This document shows, in pieces, positions 1 to 8,122 of a stretch of 64,000 nt of DNA. A program made the position numbers and the translations under genes. How positions within the stretch are numbered: the stretch's first letter is position 1; each line of letters begins with the position of its first letter. The notes under the pieces were generated by a model. It was not told the origin of the DNA and made no database searches. It was given only the letters and a program-made list of their open reading frames with translations. This DNA comes from LMUY01 sp965198565 (GTDB taxonomy: Bacteria > Pseudomonadota > Alphaproteobacteria > Acetobacterales > Acetobacteraceae): contig OZ240665.1 of assembly GCA_965198565.1 (NCBI GenBank), positions 620,001 through 684,000 of the forward strand. Direction: 5' to 3'.

Positions 1-194
1 GCCTCGTAAGCGGATTTAGCTTCGAAAAGGCTGATACCGCCGTCCCGCAAAGCTTTGATGGAGTCGATCGGGCGGCTCATCCGGACACCGCGCGGAACGG
101 TTAGATCAAGATCGACGGGTGAACCGGATAGGATGCGGGGTTCGGCCGGGCGTTGCGCCAGTTGTTCGAACTGCTCCCTCAACGACAATTTCAT
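1..194 (-). CDS. hypothetical protein, 3' end outside window
   Basis: A minus-strand reading frame opens with ATG at 194 and is still open at the window edge, giving about 64 residues. An AGGGAG ribosome-binding site lies about 10 nt before this ATG. A second ATG at 80 starts the stretch IKALRDGGISLFEAKSAYE, which loosely resembles the C-terminal helix of ribosomal protein L7/L12-like domains. That resemblance is only a motif impression. The first 89 bases overlap, in another frame, the end of the upstream ORF that stops at 106, so the start at 80 is also possible. The product is not recognised. Confidence 0.35.
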   Translation of the reverse strand, partial: MKLSLREQFEQLAQRPAEPRILSGSPVDLDLTVPRGVRMSRPIDSIKALRDGGISLFEAKSAYE

Positions 195-468
195 CTAACA
201 ACAGCTCCCTGAGCACGGCTTGAGCGAGAACCCGCAGGTTGGATAAGCCGACCATGTTGGCGGAGGCGCCCTGAATATCCAGCCCACGCAAGAAAAGGAC
301 GCCATGATGATATTGCGGCTCGACCATGATTGTGAGCCGCCCCACGGGCGTACGGGCAAAAACCGTTCAAACGGGGTGTTCCGTCCCATCCGTATCGAGC
401 TCGAACGAGACGTCATCAGGATCCCACACACCCCAATATGCCTGTGCACGGCTTCCAAAGGCAATCAT
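106..468 (-). pseudogene. hypothetical ORF interrupted by an in-frame TGA
   Basis: Reading from ATG at 468, the frame gives 33 residues ending DTDGTEHPV, then a TGA at 367-369. It then continues in the same frame for about 86 residues to a stop at 106, through protein-like sequence such as MVEPQYHHGVLFLRGLD and a C-terminus GAVRTTGATPGRTPHPIRF. Both halves look coding, which suggests a single gene of about 120 residues carrying a nonsense mutation. A separate downstream cistron starting at GTG 345 is also possible. The family is not recognised. The ATG overlaps the divergent prfC start by two bases, so one of the two starts may be wrong. Confidence 0.35.
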
Positions 469-1990
469 GACCCCAGCCGAAGAAATCGCCCGGCGACGCA
501 CCTTCGCCATCATCTCGCATCCCGACGCGGGCAAGACCACGCTCACCGAGCGGCTGCTGCGCGCGGGCGGGGCCATCCAGCTCGCCGGCAACGTGCGGGC
601 CAAGGGGGAGCGGCGGCGCACCCGGTCGGACTGGATGGGCATCGAGCGGGAGCGCGGCATCTCCGTCGTCACCTCGGTGATGACGTTCGAATACGGCGGC
701 TGCGTGTTCAACCTGCTCGACACGCCGGGCCACGAGGACTTCTCGGAGGACACCTACCGCACGCTGACGGCGGTGGACTCCGCGGTCATGGTGATCGACG
801 CCGCCAAGGGGATCGAGGCGCGCACCCGCAAGCTGTTCGAAATCTGCCGGCTGCGCGACATCCCCATCCTCACCTTCGTCAACAAGATGGACCGCGAGGC
901 GCGGGACCCGTTCGAGTTGCTCGACGAGGTGGGCAACACGCTGGCGTTGGACACGGCGCCCGTGACGTGGCCGATCGGGCGCGCCGCCAGCTTCGCCGGA
1001 ACCTACGACCTGCGCACCCGCGAGGTGCACACCGCCGAACCGCTGGCGCAGTCGGACGAGCGGATGGTTGCCATGGCCGACGAGATCGACCTGGCGCGGG
1101 CGGCGCTGCCGGAGTTCGAGCTCGCAAGCTTCAACGCCGGGCACCTGACGCCGGTGTTCTTCGGCAGCGCGATCAAGGAGATCGGCGTCACCGACCTGCT
1201 GGACAGCCTGGCCGCGTTCGGCCCGCCGCCGCGCGCGCAGCCGGCCGACACGCGCGTCGTGCAGGCCAGCGAGGACAAGCTGACGGCGCTGGTGTTCAAG
1301 ATCCAGGCCAACATGGACCCGAACCATCGCGACCGCATCGCCTTCGCCCGGGTGTGCTCGGGGCGGCTCGAGCGCGGCATGCGGCTGCGGCAGGTGCGCA
1401 CGGGCAAGCTGATCCCGCTGCACGCGCCGCAATTCTTCTTCGCGCGGGACCGGCAGATCGCCGAGGAAGCCTTCGCCGGCGACGTGGTGGGCATCCCCAA
1501 TCACGGCACGCTCAGGATCGGCGACACCCTGTCGGAGGAGGAGGACATCAACTTCGTCGGCGTGCCGTATTTCGCGCCGGAAATCCTGCGCCGGGTGCGG
1601 CTGGACGACGCGATGAAGGCCAAGAAGCTGCGCCAGGCGCTGCAGGAGCTGGCCGAGGAAGGCGTGGTGCAGTTGTTCCGGCCGCAGGATGGCAGCCCGC
1701 CGATCGTGGGCGTGGTGGGCACCTTGCAGCTCGACGTGCTGATCGCGCGGCTGCAGGGGGAATACGGCGTGGGGATCGGGTTCGAGGGCGTGCCCTATGC
1801 GCTGGCCCGCTGGGTGAGCGGCGAGAAGAACGCGGTGGAGCGGTTCGCCCAGGTGCAGCGCACCGCGATGGCCGACGACGTGGATGGCGACCCGGTGTTC
1901 CTCGCCTCGTCGCAATTCAGCATGAAGCGGGTGGCGGACGCCAACGAGGGGCTGACGTTCCGCGACATCAAGGACGTGCGGGCGCAGTAG
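467..1990 (+). CDS. prfC: peptide chain release factor 3 (RF3)
   Basis: RF3 is the cytoplasmic translational GTPase that removes RF1/RF2 from the ribosome after termination. The 507-residue product has the usual length (about 520-530). Near the N-terminus it has the P-loop HPDAGKTTLTERLL (G1), the switch-I threonine region RERGISVVTSVMTF, DTPGHEDF (G3) and FVNKMDRE (G4). The second half matches the RF3 translation-factor domains and ends with SQFSMKRVADANEGLTF. The start at 467 fits the family N-terminus; the frame stays open back to 326 but that part does not look like RF3. The gene stands alone, and a partial palindromic repeat follows its stop. Confidence 0.97.
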   Translation: MTPAEEIARRRTFAIISHPDAGKTTLTERLLRAGGAIQLAGNVRAKGERRRTRSDWMGIERERGISVVTSVMTFEYGGCVFNLLDTPGHEDFSEDTYRTLTAVDSAVMVIDAAKGIEARTRKLFEICRLRDIPILTFVNKMDREARDPFELLDEVGNTLALDTAPVTWPIGRAASFAGTYDLRTREVHTAEPLAQSDERMVAMADEIDLARAALPEFELASFNAGHLTPVFFGSAIKEIGVTDLLDSLAAFGPPPRAQPADTRVVQASEDKLTALVFKIQANMDPNHRDRIAFARVCSGRLERGMRLRQVRTGKLIPLHAPQFFFARDRQIAEEAFAGDVVGIPNHGTLRIGDTLSEEEDINFVGVPYFAPEILRRVRLDDAMKAKKLRQALQELAEEGVVQLFRPQDGSPPIVGVVGTLQLDVLIARLQGEYGVGIGFEGVPYALARWVSGEKNAVERFAQVQRTAMADDVDGDPVFLASSQFSMKRVADANEGLTFRDIKDVRAQ

Positions 1991-2011
1991 CGCTCTCCCT
2001 CTGGGAGAGGG
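1991..2011. repeat. partial palindromic repeat (REP-like)
   Basis: CTCTCCC/GGGAGAG stem with a TCT loop directly after the prfC stop and just before the convergent transglutaminase gene's stop. It is a short form of the window-wide repeat and could act as a bidirectional terminator. Confidence 0.7.
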
Positions 2012-2012
2012 A

Positions 2013-2894
2013 TCAGCCGACTTCGACGTCGACTGCCACGTCCATGCTGCCGAAGGCGCCGGGCGGGCCGAGGAAGCTGCCGGCGACCGGGACCGCCTGC
2101 TGCGGTGTGCGGGCGACGCTCACGCGGATGAGGTTGCGGCCGGCGATCCAGCCATTGGTGGGGTCGAACTCGACCCAGCCGGCGCCGGGCAGGTAGACCT
2201 CCACCCAGGCATGGGTGGCGCCGCCGCCCACCGCCGGCGCGGCGCCGGGGGTGAGCCGCTCGTCGTAGAGGTAGCCGCTGACGAAGCGGGCGGCGAGCCC
2301 CAGCGATCGCACCGCCTCCATCATCAGCAAGGCGAAATCGCGGCAGGCGCCGGCGCCGCTGGCCAAGGTCATCAGCGGGTCGTTGGTGCCCTCGGCCTGG
2401 CGGCTCGCGTAGCGGAACTCGCCGCGGATCGCCTCCGTCATGGCGGTCAGCATGGCCATGGTCGCGGTCGGCTGGCCGCGGGCGAGGAAGCGGTGCGCCC
2501 AGGCATCGACCCGGCGCTCCGGATCCGGGTAGTGGCGCTCGATCGAGCGGGCCAGGTCGGGCACTTCGGCGGAGGTGTAGCTGAACGGGAACAGCTCGGC
2601 CGCCGGGTCGAGCGGGAGGTCGGCACGGGTAGGGTAATGGTGCAGGTCTAGGCGCGAGGTGATGCGTAGGGCGGTGGCGGGGGGCGCCTGGGCGAAGCTG
2701 AGGTAGCACACGGAGTTGCCGAACACGTCATGCGCCCAGCGGGTGGAGCGCGCGGGGGGCGAGACGGACAGCCGGGTTTCCAGCAGGCGCAGGTCGTGGC
2801 TGTCGCGCGGGCGGAGCATGAGGCGGTGCTCGAGCAGGTGCACGGGCGCTTCGTAACGGTATTCGGTCGAATGGGTCACGCGGACGCGGGGCAT
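2013..2894 (-). CDS. transglutaminase-like cysteine protease family protein
   Basis: The 293-residue protein has an N-terminal beta-rich region opening with a THSTEYRYEAPVHLLEHRLML block, typical of the bacterial transglutaminase N-terminal domain. A transglutaminase-like core follows. The triad is visible: Cys in GAGACRDFALLMMEA, His in GGGATHAWVEVYLPG and Asp in WVEFDPTNGW. Related proteins are cytoplasmic peptidases or amidases whose substrates are rarely known. The start at ATG 2894 is preferred because the residues encoded upstream do not look like the family. The gene is convergent with prfC and stands alone. Confidence 0.9.
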   Translation of the reverse strand: MPRVRVTHSTEYRYEAPVHLLEHRLMLRPRDSHDLRLLETRLSVSPPARSTRWAHDVFGNSVCYLSFAQAPPATALRITSRLDLHHYPTRADLPLDPAAELFPFSYTSAEVPDLARSIERHYPDPERRVDAWAHRFLARGQPTATMAMLTAMTEAIRGEFRYASRQAEGTNDPLMTLASGAGACRDFALLMMEAVRSLGLAARFVSGYLYDERLTPGAAPAVGGGATHAWVEVYLPGAGWVEFDPTNGWIAGRNLIRVSVARTPQQAVPVAGSFLGPPGAFGSMDVAVDVEVG

Positions 2895-2991
2895 GGCTCG
2901 GGGGTTCCGGTCAGCGGGGCAGCGCGATTGATAAGGGGCTGTTGCGCGGCAATTCACACCACGGCCGGATCACGCCTGCTGTGCTCTCCTC

Positions 2992-3699
2992 TCAGGTCCG
3001 GCGCGGGTTCGGCGGGCTCTGCAGCAGCACGTAGCCGGAAGGCCGCGCGCCGGCTGGCCGCTTGCAGGCGCGGAGGCGGGCGATATGCAGGAAGATGGGC
3101 GGCCCCGGCTTGGGCGGTAGGATGTCGATCAAGATCTGGCGCGGCTGGGCGGCAAGGGCGCAGAGTGCGGCGATGTCCTGCGGCACGCTGCGCTTCCACA
3201 CGCCGTCGCCCAGGGGTGCGGCCAAGCCGAGGTCGCGGCAGATGTCGGCGATGACCTCGGGGATGGGACGCTCGCGCAGGTCGAAGTCGAGTTCGAGCGC
3301 GAGTTCATCGCGGCGATCGGCCACTTCCTGGTAGAGCGCTTCGGCCGCGTCATCCCGCGCTTGGCGCCAGATTGCTGTCTCGACCTCGCGGATGATGCGT
3401 CTGCGGGCGCCGGCGCGGTGGCGTTCGGTGCGGCTGGGCGCGGGGTGGCCGATACTCTGGTCCAGGATGATGCCGTGGCAAATGGCGCGGGAGACCCGCT
3501 CATAGGCGAGCGCCATGGCCTCCCAGGCGCCATCGCGAGGCTTGGTTTGGGACACGGCGGTGACGTGCTGATGGACCACGCGGGCCAGTTCGCTGCCGAC
3601 GTCGTTCAGGTCACGCAGGATGTCGCGGTAGTAGCGCGCATCCTCGGCGCGCCGGGCGGCGAGGGAGTGGAGTTCGGCGGAGGGACGTTCCGGAGGCAT
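2992..3699 (-). CDS. conserved protein of unknown function, paralogue of the product of 25485-26081
   Basis: A 235-residue soluble protein with no signal peptide or membrane segment, largely predicted helical and rich in Arg, Glu and Ala. It shares an ordered set of motifs with the protein encoded at 25485-26081: an LDQS/LSDK-type helix after a conserved SRAICHGIIL versus TRSMRHSILL block, a central RRRIIREVE versus RKRIIRDVE, an acidic heptad-like region, and ICRDLGL versus LCRDLGL near the C-terminus followed by KRxxPxxIxxL. The gene starts at ATG 3699 after a GGA-rich stretch and stands alone. No domain of known function is recognised. Confidence 0.75.
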   Translation of the reverse strand: MPPERPSAELHSLAARRAEDARYYRDILRDLNDVGSELARVVHQHVTAVSQTKPRDGAWEAMALAYERVSRAICHGIILDQSIGHPAPSRTERHRAGARRRIIREVETAIWRQARDDAAEALYQEVADRRDELALELDFDLRERPIPEVIADICRDLGLAAPLGDGVWKRSVPQDIAALCALAAQPRQILIDILPPKPGPPIFLHIARLRACKRPAGARPSGYVLLQSPPNPRRT

Positions 3700-3811
3700 G
3701 AACGAAGCATGAACACGGCCGGGGGGCGGGTTTCAAGGATGAAAGCCCGATCGCTCTGGGAAACGGTTGGGTGAGGGGCGCAGGCACGATCTCACCAGCG
3801 ATTTCGCGTGG

Positions 3812-3846
3812 CCCTCACCCCCACCCTCTCCCAGAGGGAGAGGGAG
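3812..3846. repeat. palindromic repeat (REP-like)
   Basis: Full unit: CCCTCACCCCCA lead followed by CCCTCTCCC, AGA loop and GGGAGAGGG. It lies 3' of the PDZ/HtrA-like gene. Confidence 0.85.
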
Positions 3847-3868
3847 ATAGATTAGCGAGCGCGCTGGG

Positions 3869-4840
3869 CTAGTGCATCCGGGGGGACTTCAGCAGGGTGC
3901 GGCGGTCCACCGTCGCGATGCTGACGGGCAAGCGGCGCTTGTCGCGCTCCACCGTCAGCGTCACCCGGGCGCCGGCCGAGCCGCACGCCCAGACGCCGCG
4001 CCAGAGCGTCGCCAAGTCGCTCACCTCCTCGTCCTCCACGGCAATGACCTGGTCGCCGGTGCGCAGGCCGGCACGGTCCGCCGGGCCGCCGTCGGCCAAG
4101 CCGCCGATCACCACCGTGTCCTCCTCCTCCATGGCGTAGACACCCAGCCACGGCCGCGCCGGCCGGTTGACCTGGCCGAACTTCAGCAGGTCGTCCAGGA
4201 TCGGCGACAGCTCCTCGATCGGCACCACCATGTTCATGTCGTGGCGGCGGCCCTTGTTGTCGCCCTGCTGCAGGATCAGCGAGCCCACGCCGAGCAGCCG
4301 GCCATCCTTGCCGAGCAGCGCCCCGCCGCCCCAGAACGGATGCGCGGGGGCGGTGAAGATCGCGTCGTCCAGCAGGTATTCCCAGTAGCCGGCGAATTCC
4401 TGCCGCCCGACTATGCGGGTTTCGATCGCGCGGCGGCGGCCGCCGGCGGAGGCGAACAGCACGGGCTCGCCCACGGCGAGGCTGGCGCTGTCACCCAGAT
4501 CGAGCTTCGGCAGCCCCAGCTTGCCCAAGGGCTGCACCAGCCCGAAGCCAGTCTCCCCATCGAACGCCAAGGCATGACCCGGCACCACGCGGCCCTCGGA
4601 GGTGGTGAGCCAGACGCCCTCGGCCTCGGTGATGAGGTAGCCCATGGTGAGCAGCAGCCCATCGGCGCCGATCACCACGGCCGAGCCCTCACGCTCGGTG
4701 CCGAGGGCGTTGGCGGTGAAGGCGTCGGCCGGGGCGTTGGCGCGCAGGCTGACCACTGCGCTCAGCGCCCGGTCCAGGTCGAAGCTGTAATCCGCGGGGT
4801 CGGGCTGAAGCTCGGGCGGAATGTCCCACTCTCTTGGCAT
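3869..4840 (-). CDS. PDZ-containing HtrA/S1C-like protein with no catalytic triad
   Basis: A 323-residue protein with the fold order of HtrA/DegP: a trypsin-like region (about 50-225) and one PDZ domain (about 228-310, GGPADRAGLRTGDQVIAVED). The triad is missing. The position of TNNHV reads TMGYL (His to Tyr68), the TDLAV position reads TGFGL (Asp to Gly98), and the GNSGG position reads FWGGG (Ser to Gly171). There is no signal peptide or membrane anchor, so it is probably cytoplasmic, unlike classical DegP. A non-proteolytic binding or scaffold role is inferred. ATG 4840 is the only good start. The gene stands alone, divergent from the Mla operon. Confidence 0.85.
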   Translation of the reverse strand: MPREWDIPPELQPDPADYSFDLDRALSAVVSLRANAPADAFTANALGTEREGSAVVIGADGLLLTMGYLITEAEGVWLTTSEGRVVPGHALAFDGETGFGLVQPLGKLGLPKLDLGDSASLAVGEPVLFASAGGRRRAIETRIVGRQEFAGYWEYLLDDAIFTAPAHPFWGGGALLGKDGRLLGVGSLILQQGDNKGRRHDMNMVVPIEELSPILDDLLKFGQVNRPARPWLGVYAMEEEDTVVIGGLADGGPADRAGLRTGDQVIAVEDEEVSDLATLWRGVWACGSAGARVTLTVERDKRRLPVSIATVDRRTLLKSPRMH

Positions 4841-5095
4841 GCTAGGCGTGATACATCCTGTTCGTCCCCTTTTGCACCCGGGTGGTCGATCGGGGGTGAT
4901 TCCTCAAGTTGTCGACCCAGACCGATGCGGCAAGCCCGTGCGCCAGGCCATTCTCGCACTCCGAGGTCCTCTTGCACCCGGGGACACTAGGCCGGGCAGC
5001 GCTTTACTGGAAGGTTGAGCTTGGCTCTTGGCTGGCCGCAGCGAGCTGCTTATCTCCGCCCGTAGCAGCGCAATGCTCAGGAGCGATCGCCCTCG

Positions 5096-6190
5096 ATGTC
5101 GCTCGCCATGACCGCTCCCGCGGCCGTCACCATCCAGCCCGGCAGCCTCGTGTTCCGTGGCGCGCTCGACACCGAGGCCGCCGCCCGGCTCTGGCCCGGC
5201 GTGCTCCGCGCCGCGCACGCCGCCCGCTCGCGCCCGCTCGTGCTCGATGTGGCCGCCGCCACCGAGGTCACCACCGCCGGTGCCGCCCTGCTCGCCGCGG
5301 CCATAGCCGAACATGGCGCGGCCAGCCTGGCCGGCGCCCCCGCCGCCCTGGCCGCAAGCGTGGCGGAGCTCGCCCGCGGCCCCGGCCATGCCCGCGCTGC
5401 CGCCTCGCCCTGGACCTATGGCAGCGCGCTGGGCGCCCTGCTGCGGCGCGCTGCCGACGCCATCGCCTTCCTGGGCGAAAGCCTCGTTGCCATCCTCCTG
5501 CTGCGCCGCCGCCGCCGGCAAACCCGCTTGTCCGACTTCGCCCGCGTCGCCGACGAGGCAGGCGTGCAGGCGATCCCGCTCGTACTCCTGCTCGGCTACC
5601 TGATGGGGCTGATCCTCTCGTTCCAATCCTCCATCCCGCTGCGGCGGTTTGGCGCCGACCTCTATGTGGTGAACCTGGTCGCGCTCTCGCTCACCCGCGA
5701 ACTCGGCCCGCTGCTGGCCGCCGTGATCCTGTCGGGCCGCACCGGCTCGGCCTTCGCCGCCGAACTGGGCACCATGAAGGTGAACGAGGAGCTGGCCGCG
5801 CTCGCCACCATGGGCGTCAGCGTCACCACCATGCTGGTGCTGCCCCGCCTGGCCGCGGCTACCCTGGTGATGCCCATCCTCACCCTGCTGCTCGAGGCCG
5901 CCGGGCTGTGCGGGATGCTCACCGTGATGATGGCGTTCGGCTTCACCCCGGCGGCGGTCTATACCCAGCTCCTGCACGCCGTGCATGGGCGGGACCTGTT
6001 CGGCGGGCTGTTCAAGGCGTTGTGCTTCGGCGCCGTGGTGGCTGGGGTCGGCTGCCGCGCGGGGCTGGCCACTGGCGCCGGGCCGCGCGCGGTCGGCCGC
6101 TCGGCCACCGGGGCCGTGGTGGGCGGCATCGTGGCCGCCATCCTGCTCGACGGGCTGTTCGCCATCCTGTTCTACCGCATCGGCCTGTGA
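5096..6190 (+). CDS. mlaE: MlaE-like ABC transporter permease with N-terminal STAS-like region
   Basis: A 364-residue protein. Residues 1-100 form a STAS-like region (LVLDVAAATEVTTAGAALLA). Residues from about 130 onward match the MlaE permease family: FQSSIPLRRFGAD, LTRELGPLLAAVILSGRTGSA and ELGTMKVNEELAAL are its hallmark stretches, followed by hydrophobic helices. MlaE is the inner-membrane part of a phospholipid transporter that maintains outer-membrane asymmetry. It is the first gene of a four-gene operon (permease, ATPase, MCE protein, lipoprotein). In Escherichia coli the STAS protein is separate (MlaB); here it is fused to the permease. A second possible start is ATG 5108. Confidence 0.92.
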   Translation: MSLAMTAPAAVTIQPGSLVFRGALDTEAAARLWPGVLRAAHAARSRPLVLDVAAATEVTTAGAALLAAAIAEHGAASLAGAPAALAASVAELARGPGHARAAASPWTYGSALGALLRRAADAIAFLGESLVAILLLRRRRRQTRLSDFARVADEAGVQAIPLVLLLGYLMGLILSFQSSIPLRRFGADLYVVNLVALSLTRELGPLLAAVILSGRTGSAFAAELGTMKVNEELAALATMGVSVTTMLVLPRLAAATLVMPILTLLLEAAGLCGMLTVMMAFGFTPAAVYTQLLHAVHGRDLFGGLFKALCFGAVVAGVGCRAGLATGAGPRAVGRSATGAVVGGIVAAILLDGLFAILFYRIGL

Positions 6191-6220
6191 GCCGGCGGTG
6201 AGGGCTGAACTCTCTCCACC

Positions 6221-6321
6221 GTCATGGCCGGACTTGATCCTTCGGACTGTAGACATCGTCTCCATGCGCGCATGCGGTAGACGATGCTTCTTCTCCCTCT
6301 CCCGTCCTTCACGGGAGAGGG
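6221..6321. repeat. composite repeat: ATGGCCGGACTTGATCC module plus palindrome
   Basis: A module starting GTCATGGCCGGACTTGATCC and containing CATCGTCTCCAT and GCGGTAGAC, followed by CCCTCTCCCGTCCTTCACGGGAGAGGG at 6295-6321 (motif given in parts: 9-bp arms, GTCCTTCAC loop). It lies in the 151-bp gap between mlaE and mlaF. Related composites are at 44706-44777, 47441-47533 (inverted) and 52651-52756. Confidence 0.75.
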
Positions 6322-6341
6322 CGATATTCTTTGGTTAGGCC

Positions 6342-7115
6342 ATGACGACAGTGGGAGCGCTAGAGGCCCGATCCGACCGCCCTGCCGCCGCCGTCGAGGC
6401 CGTGGGGCTGAGTCAGCGCTTTGGCGACCGCACCATCTTCCGCAACGTGAGCTTCAGCGTCGCGCGGGGCGAGGTGTTCACCATCCTGGGCGGCTCCGGC
6501 TGCGGCAAATCCACCCTGTTGCGCCAGCTCATCGGCCTGCTGCCGCCCAGCGCGGGCGAGGCGCGCATCCTGGGCCACGACATCGGCCGCGAGCCCGATG
6601 CCGTGCGGGCCCGCATCGGGGTGCTGTTCCAGTCCGGCGCCCTGTTCGGCTCGCTCACCCTGCTGGACAACGTGATGCTGCCGCTGCGCTCGCTCACCAC
6701 CCTGCCGCCCGCCGCCTGCGCCGCCATCGCGCGGGCCAAGCTCGCCCAGGTGGGGCTGGCGCAGGCAGAGGCCGCGCTGCCTGGCGAAATCTCCGGCGGC
6801 ATGGCCAAGCGCGCCGGCATTGCGCGGGCCCTCGCGCTCGACCCGCCGCTGCTGTTCCTCGACGAGCCCTCGGCCGGGCTCGACCCGGTGATCTCGGCCG
6901 AAATCGACCGCCTGGTGTTGCGCCTGCGGGAAACCTTGGGCACCACCTTCGTCGTGGTGTCTCACGAACTCGCCTCCATCCTGGCCATTGCCGACCGCTG
7001 CATCATGCTGGACGCGGGCGCCGCCGGCATCGTGGCTGAGGGCGACCCGCGCGTGCTCGCCCGCGACAGCCCCAACCCCTTGGTGCGGCGGTTCTTCCGG
7101 CGGGAAGCGGCCTGA
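6342..7115 (+). CDS. mlaF: MlaF-like ABC transporter ATP-binding protein
   Basis: A 257-residue ATPase that powers the Mla/MCE lipid transporter. It has Walker A GGSGCGKST (50-58), the Q-loop GVLFQSGALF, the signature EISGGMAKRAGIARALA (the SGGM form typical of MlaF), Walker B LLFLDEPSAGLDP and the switch His in VVVSHELASI. It follows mlaE after a 151-bp gap holding a composite repeat. Its stop overlaps the start of the MCE gene by one base (A of TGA/ATG), so translation of the last three genes is probably coupled. Confidence 0.95.
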   Translation: MTTVGALEARSDRPAAAVEAVGLSQRFGDRTIFRNVSFSVARGEVFTILGGSGCGKSTLLRQLIGLLPPSAGEARILGHDIGREPDAVRARIGVLFQSGALFGSLTLLDNVMLPLRSLTTLPPAACAAIARAKLAQVGLAQAEAALPGEISGGMAKRAGIARALALDPPLLFLDEPSAGLDPVISAEIDRLVLRLRETLGTTFVVVSHELASILAIADRCIMLDAGAAGIVAEGDPRVLARDSPNPLVRRFFRREAA

Positions 7116-8122
7116 TGCGCGGCACCTATCTGCGGGTGGGCGGGCTGGTCGTGATCGGGGTGGCCATGCTGGTCGGCGCCATCATCCTGCTTGGCGGCAA
7201 CAGCATCCAGCACGGCCGCACCTACGAGACCTACTTCCGCGACAGCGTGCAGGGGCTCGACGTCGGCGCCCCGGTGAAATACCGCGGCGTGACCGTCGGC
7301 GCCGTCACCCAGATCGCGCTCACCAGCGCGGTCTATGGCCGCAACCTGCCGGACGCGCTGCGCCGGGCCACATTCCGCACCGTGCTGGTGCGGTTCGAGG
7401 TCGACACCGCCCGCGTCGGCGAGCTGCCGAGCGCGGACAGCGTCAGCCGCGGCCTGCGCGCCCGCACCGCGCCGCAAGGCCTCACCGGCGTCAGCTACGT
7501 CGAGCTCGACTTTACCGACGCCGCCCGGTATCCGCCGCTCGATATCTCCTGGACGCCGCGTTACGAATACATCCCCGGCATGCCCTCGACGCTGGCGGAG
7601 GTGCAAAGCTCCGCCACCTCGCTGCTGGAAAAGCTGAAGCAGGTGGACGTGGCCGGGCTGGCCAACACCACCCTGGGGCTGATCGCCGAGTTGCGCGGCG
7701 AACTCGGCCCCACTGGCGACGCGCACGCCCTGATCACGCAGGCCACCAGCACCTTGCACGACGTGCAGTCGCAATTGGACGCCGCCGACCTGCCCGCCGC
7801 CGCCGCCGAACTGCGGCAGACCCTGGCCGCGACCCGTTCGCTCGAGCAAGGGCCGCAAACCCGCGAGCTGCTGCGCTCCGCCACCGAGGCCACGCAGCGC
7901 CTGTCGCAGGCCGCCGCCGCGCTGCCGCCTTTGCTCGCCAGCTTGGACGCGGTGGCCCGGCGCGCCAACGCCGGGTCGGCCGATCTCGAGGCGGGGCTGG
8001 TGCCGCTGCTGCAGGACGCGCGCACCACGGTGGCCGCCTTGCGCGAGACCAGCGAGGCGTTGCGCCGCGACCCGGGGCAGGTCCTGCTCGGCGCGCCGCC
8101 GCCCCGCCGCAGCGAGCGATGA
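7115..8122 (+). CDS. mlaD: MlaD/MCE-family substrate-binding protein
   Basis: A 335-residue protein with one N-terminal membrane anchor (about 8-30) and one MCE domain (about 38-125, DSVQGLDVGAPVKYRGVTVG and GLTGVSYVELDF). A long helical region follows, of the type that forms oligomeric periplasmic tunnels in PqiB/MlaD proteins. It is longer than E. coli MlaD (about 180) because of this C-terminal extension. It acts in the periplasm, held in the inner membrane, and hands lipids between the MlaE permease and outer partners. The ORF ends in an ATGA overlap with the lipoprotein gene. Confidence 0.93.
   Translation: MRGTYLRVGGLVVIGVAMLVGAIILLGGNSIQHGRTYETYFRDSVQGLDVGAPVKYRGVTVGAVTQIALTSAVYGRNLPDALRRATFRTVLVRFEVDTARVGELPSADSVSRGLRARTAPQGLTGVSYVELDFTDAARYPPLDISWTPRYEYIPGMPSTLAEVQSSATSLLEKLKQVDVAGLANTTLGLIAELRGELGPTGDAHALITQATSTLHDVQSQLDAADLPAAAAELRQTLAATRSLEQGPQTRELLRSATEATQRLSQAAAALPPLLASLDAVARRANAGSADLEAGLVPLLQDARTTVAALRETSEALRRDPGQVLLGAPPPRRSER

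Noticed and set aside
367..369. Selenocysteine at the in-frame TGA
   Set aside because: No SECIS-like hairpin was identified after the codon, and the protein does not resemble a known selenoprotein; a nonsense mutation is simpler.
3872..4990. Plus-strand open frame opposite the PDZ protein gene
   Set aside because: Composition is Arg/His/Gln-rich with no domain; the minus frame has clear PDZ and HtrA landmarks.
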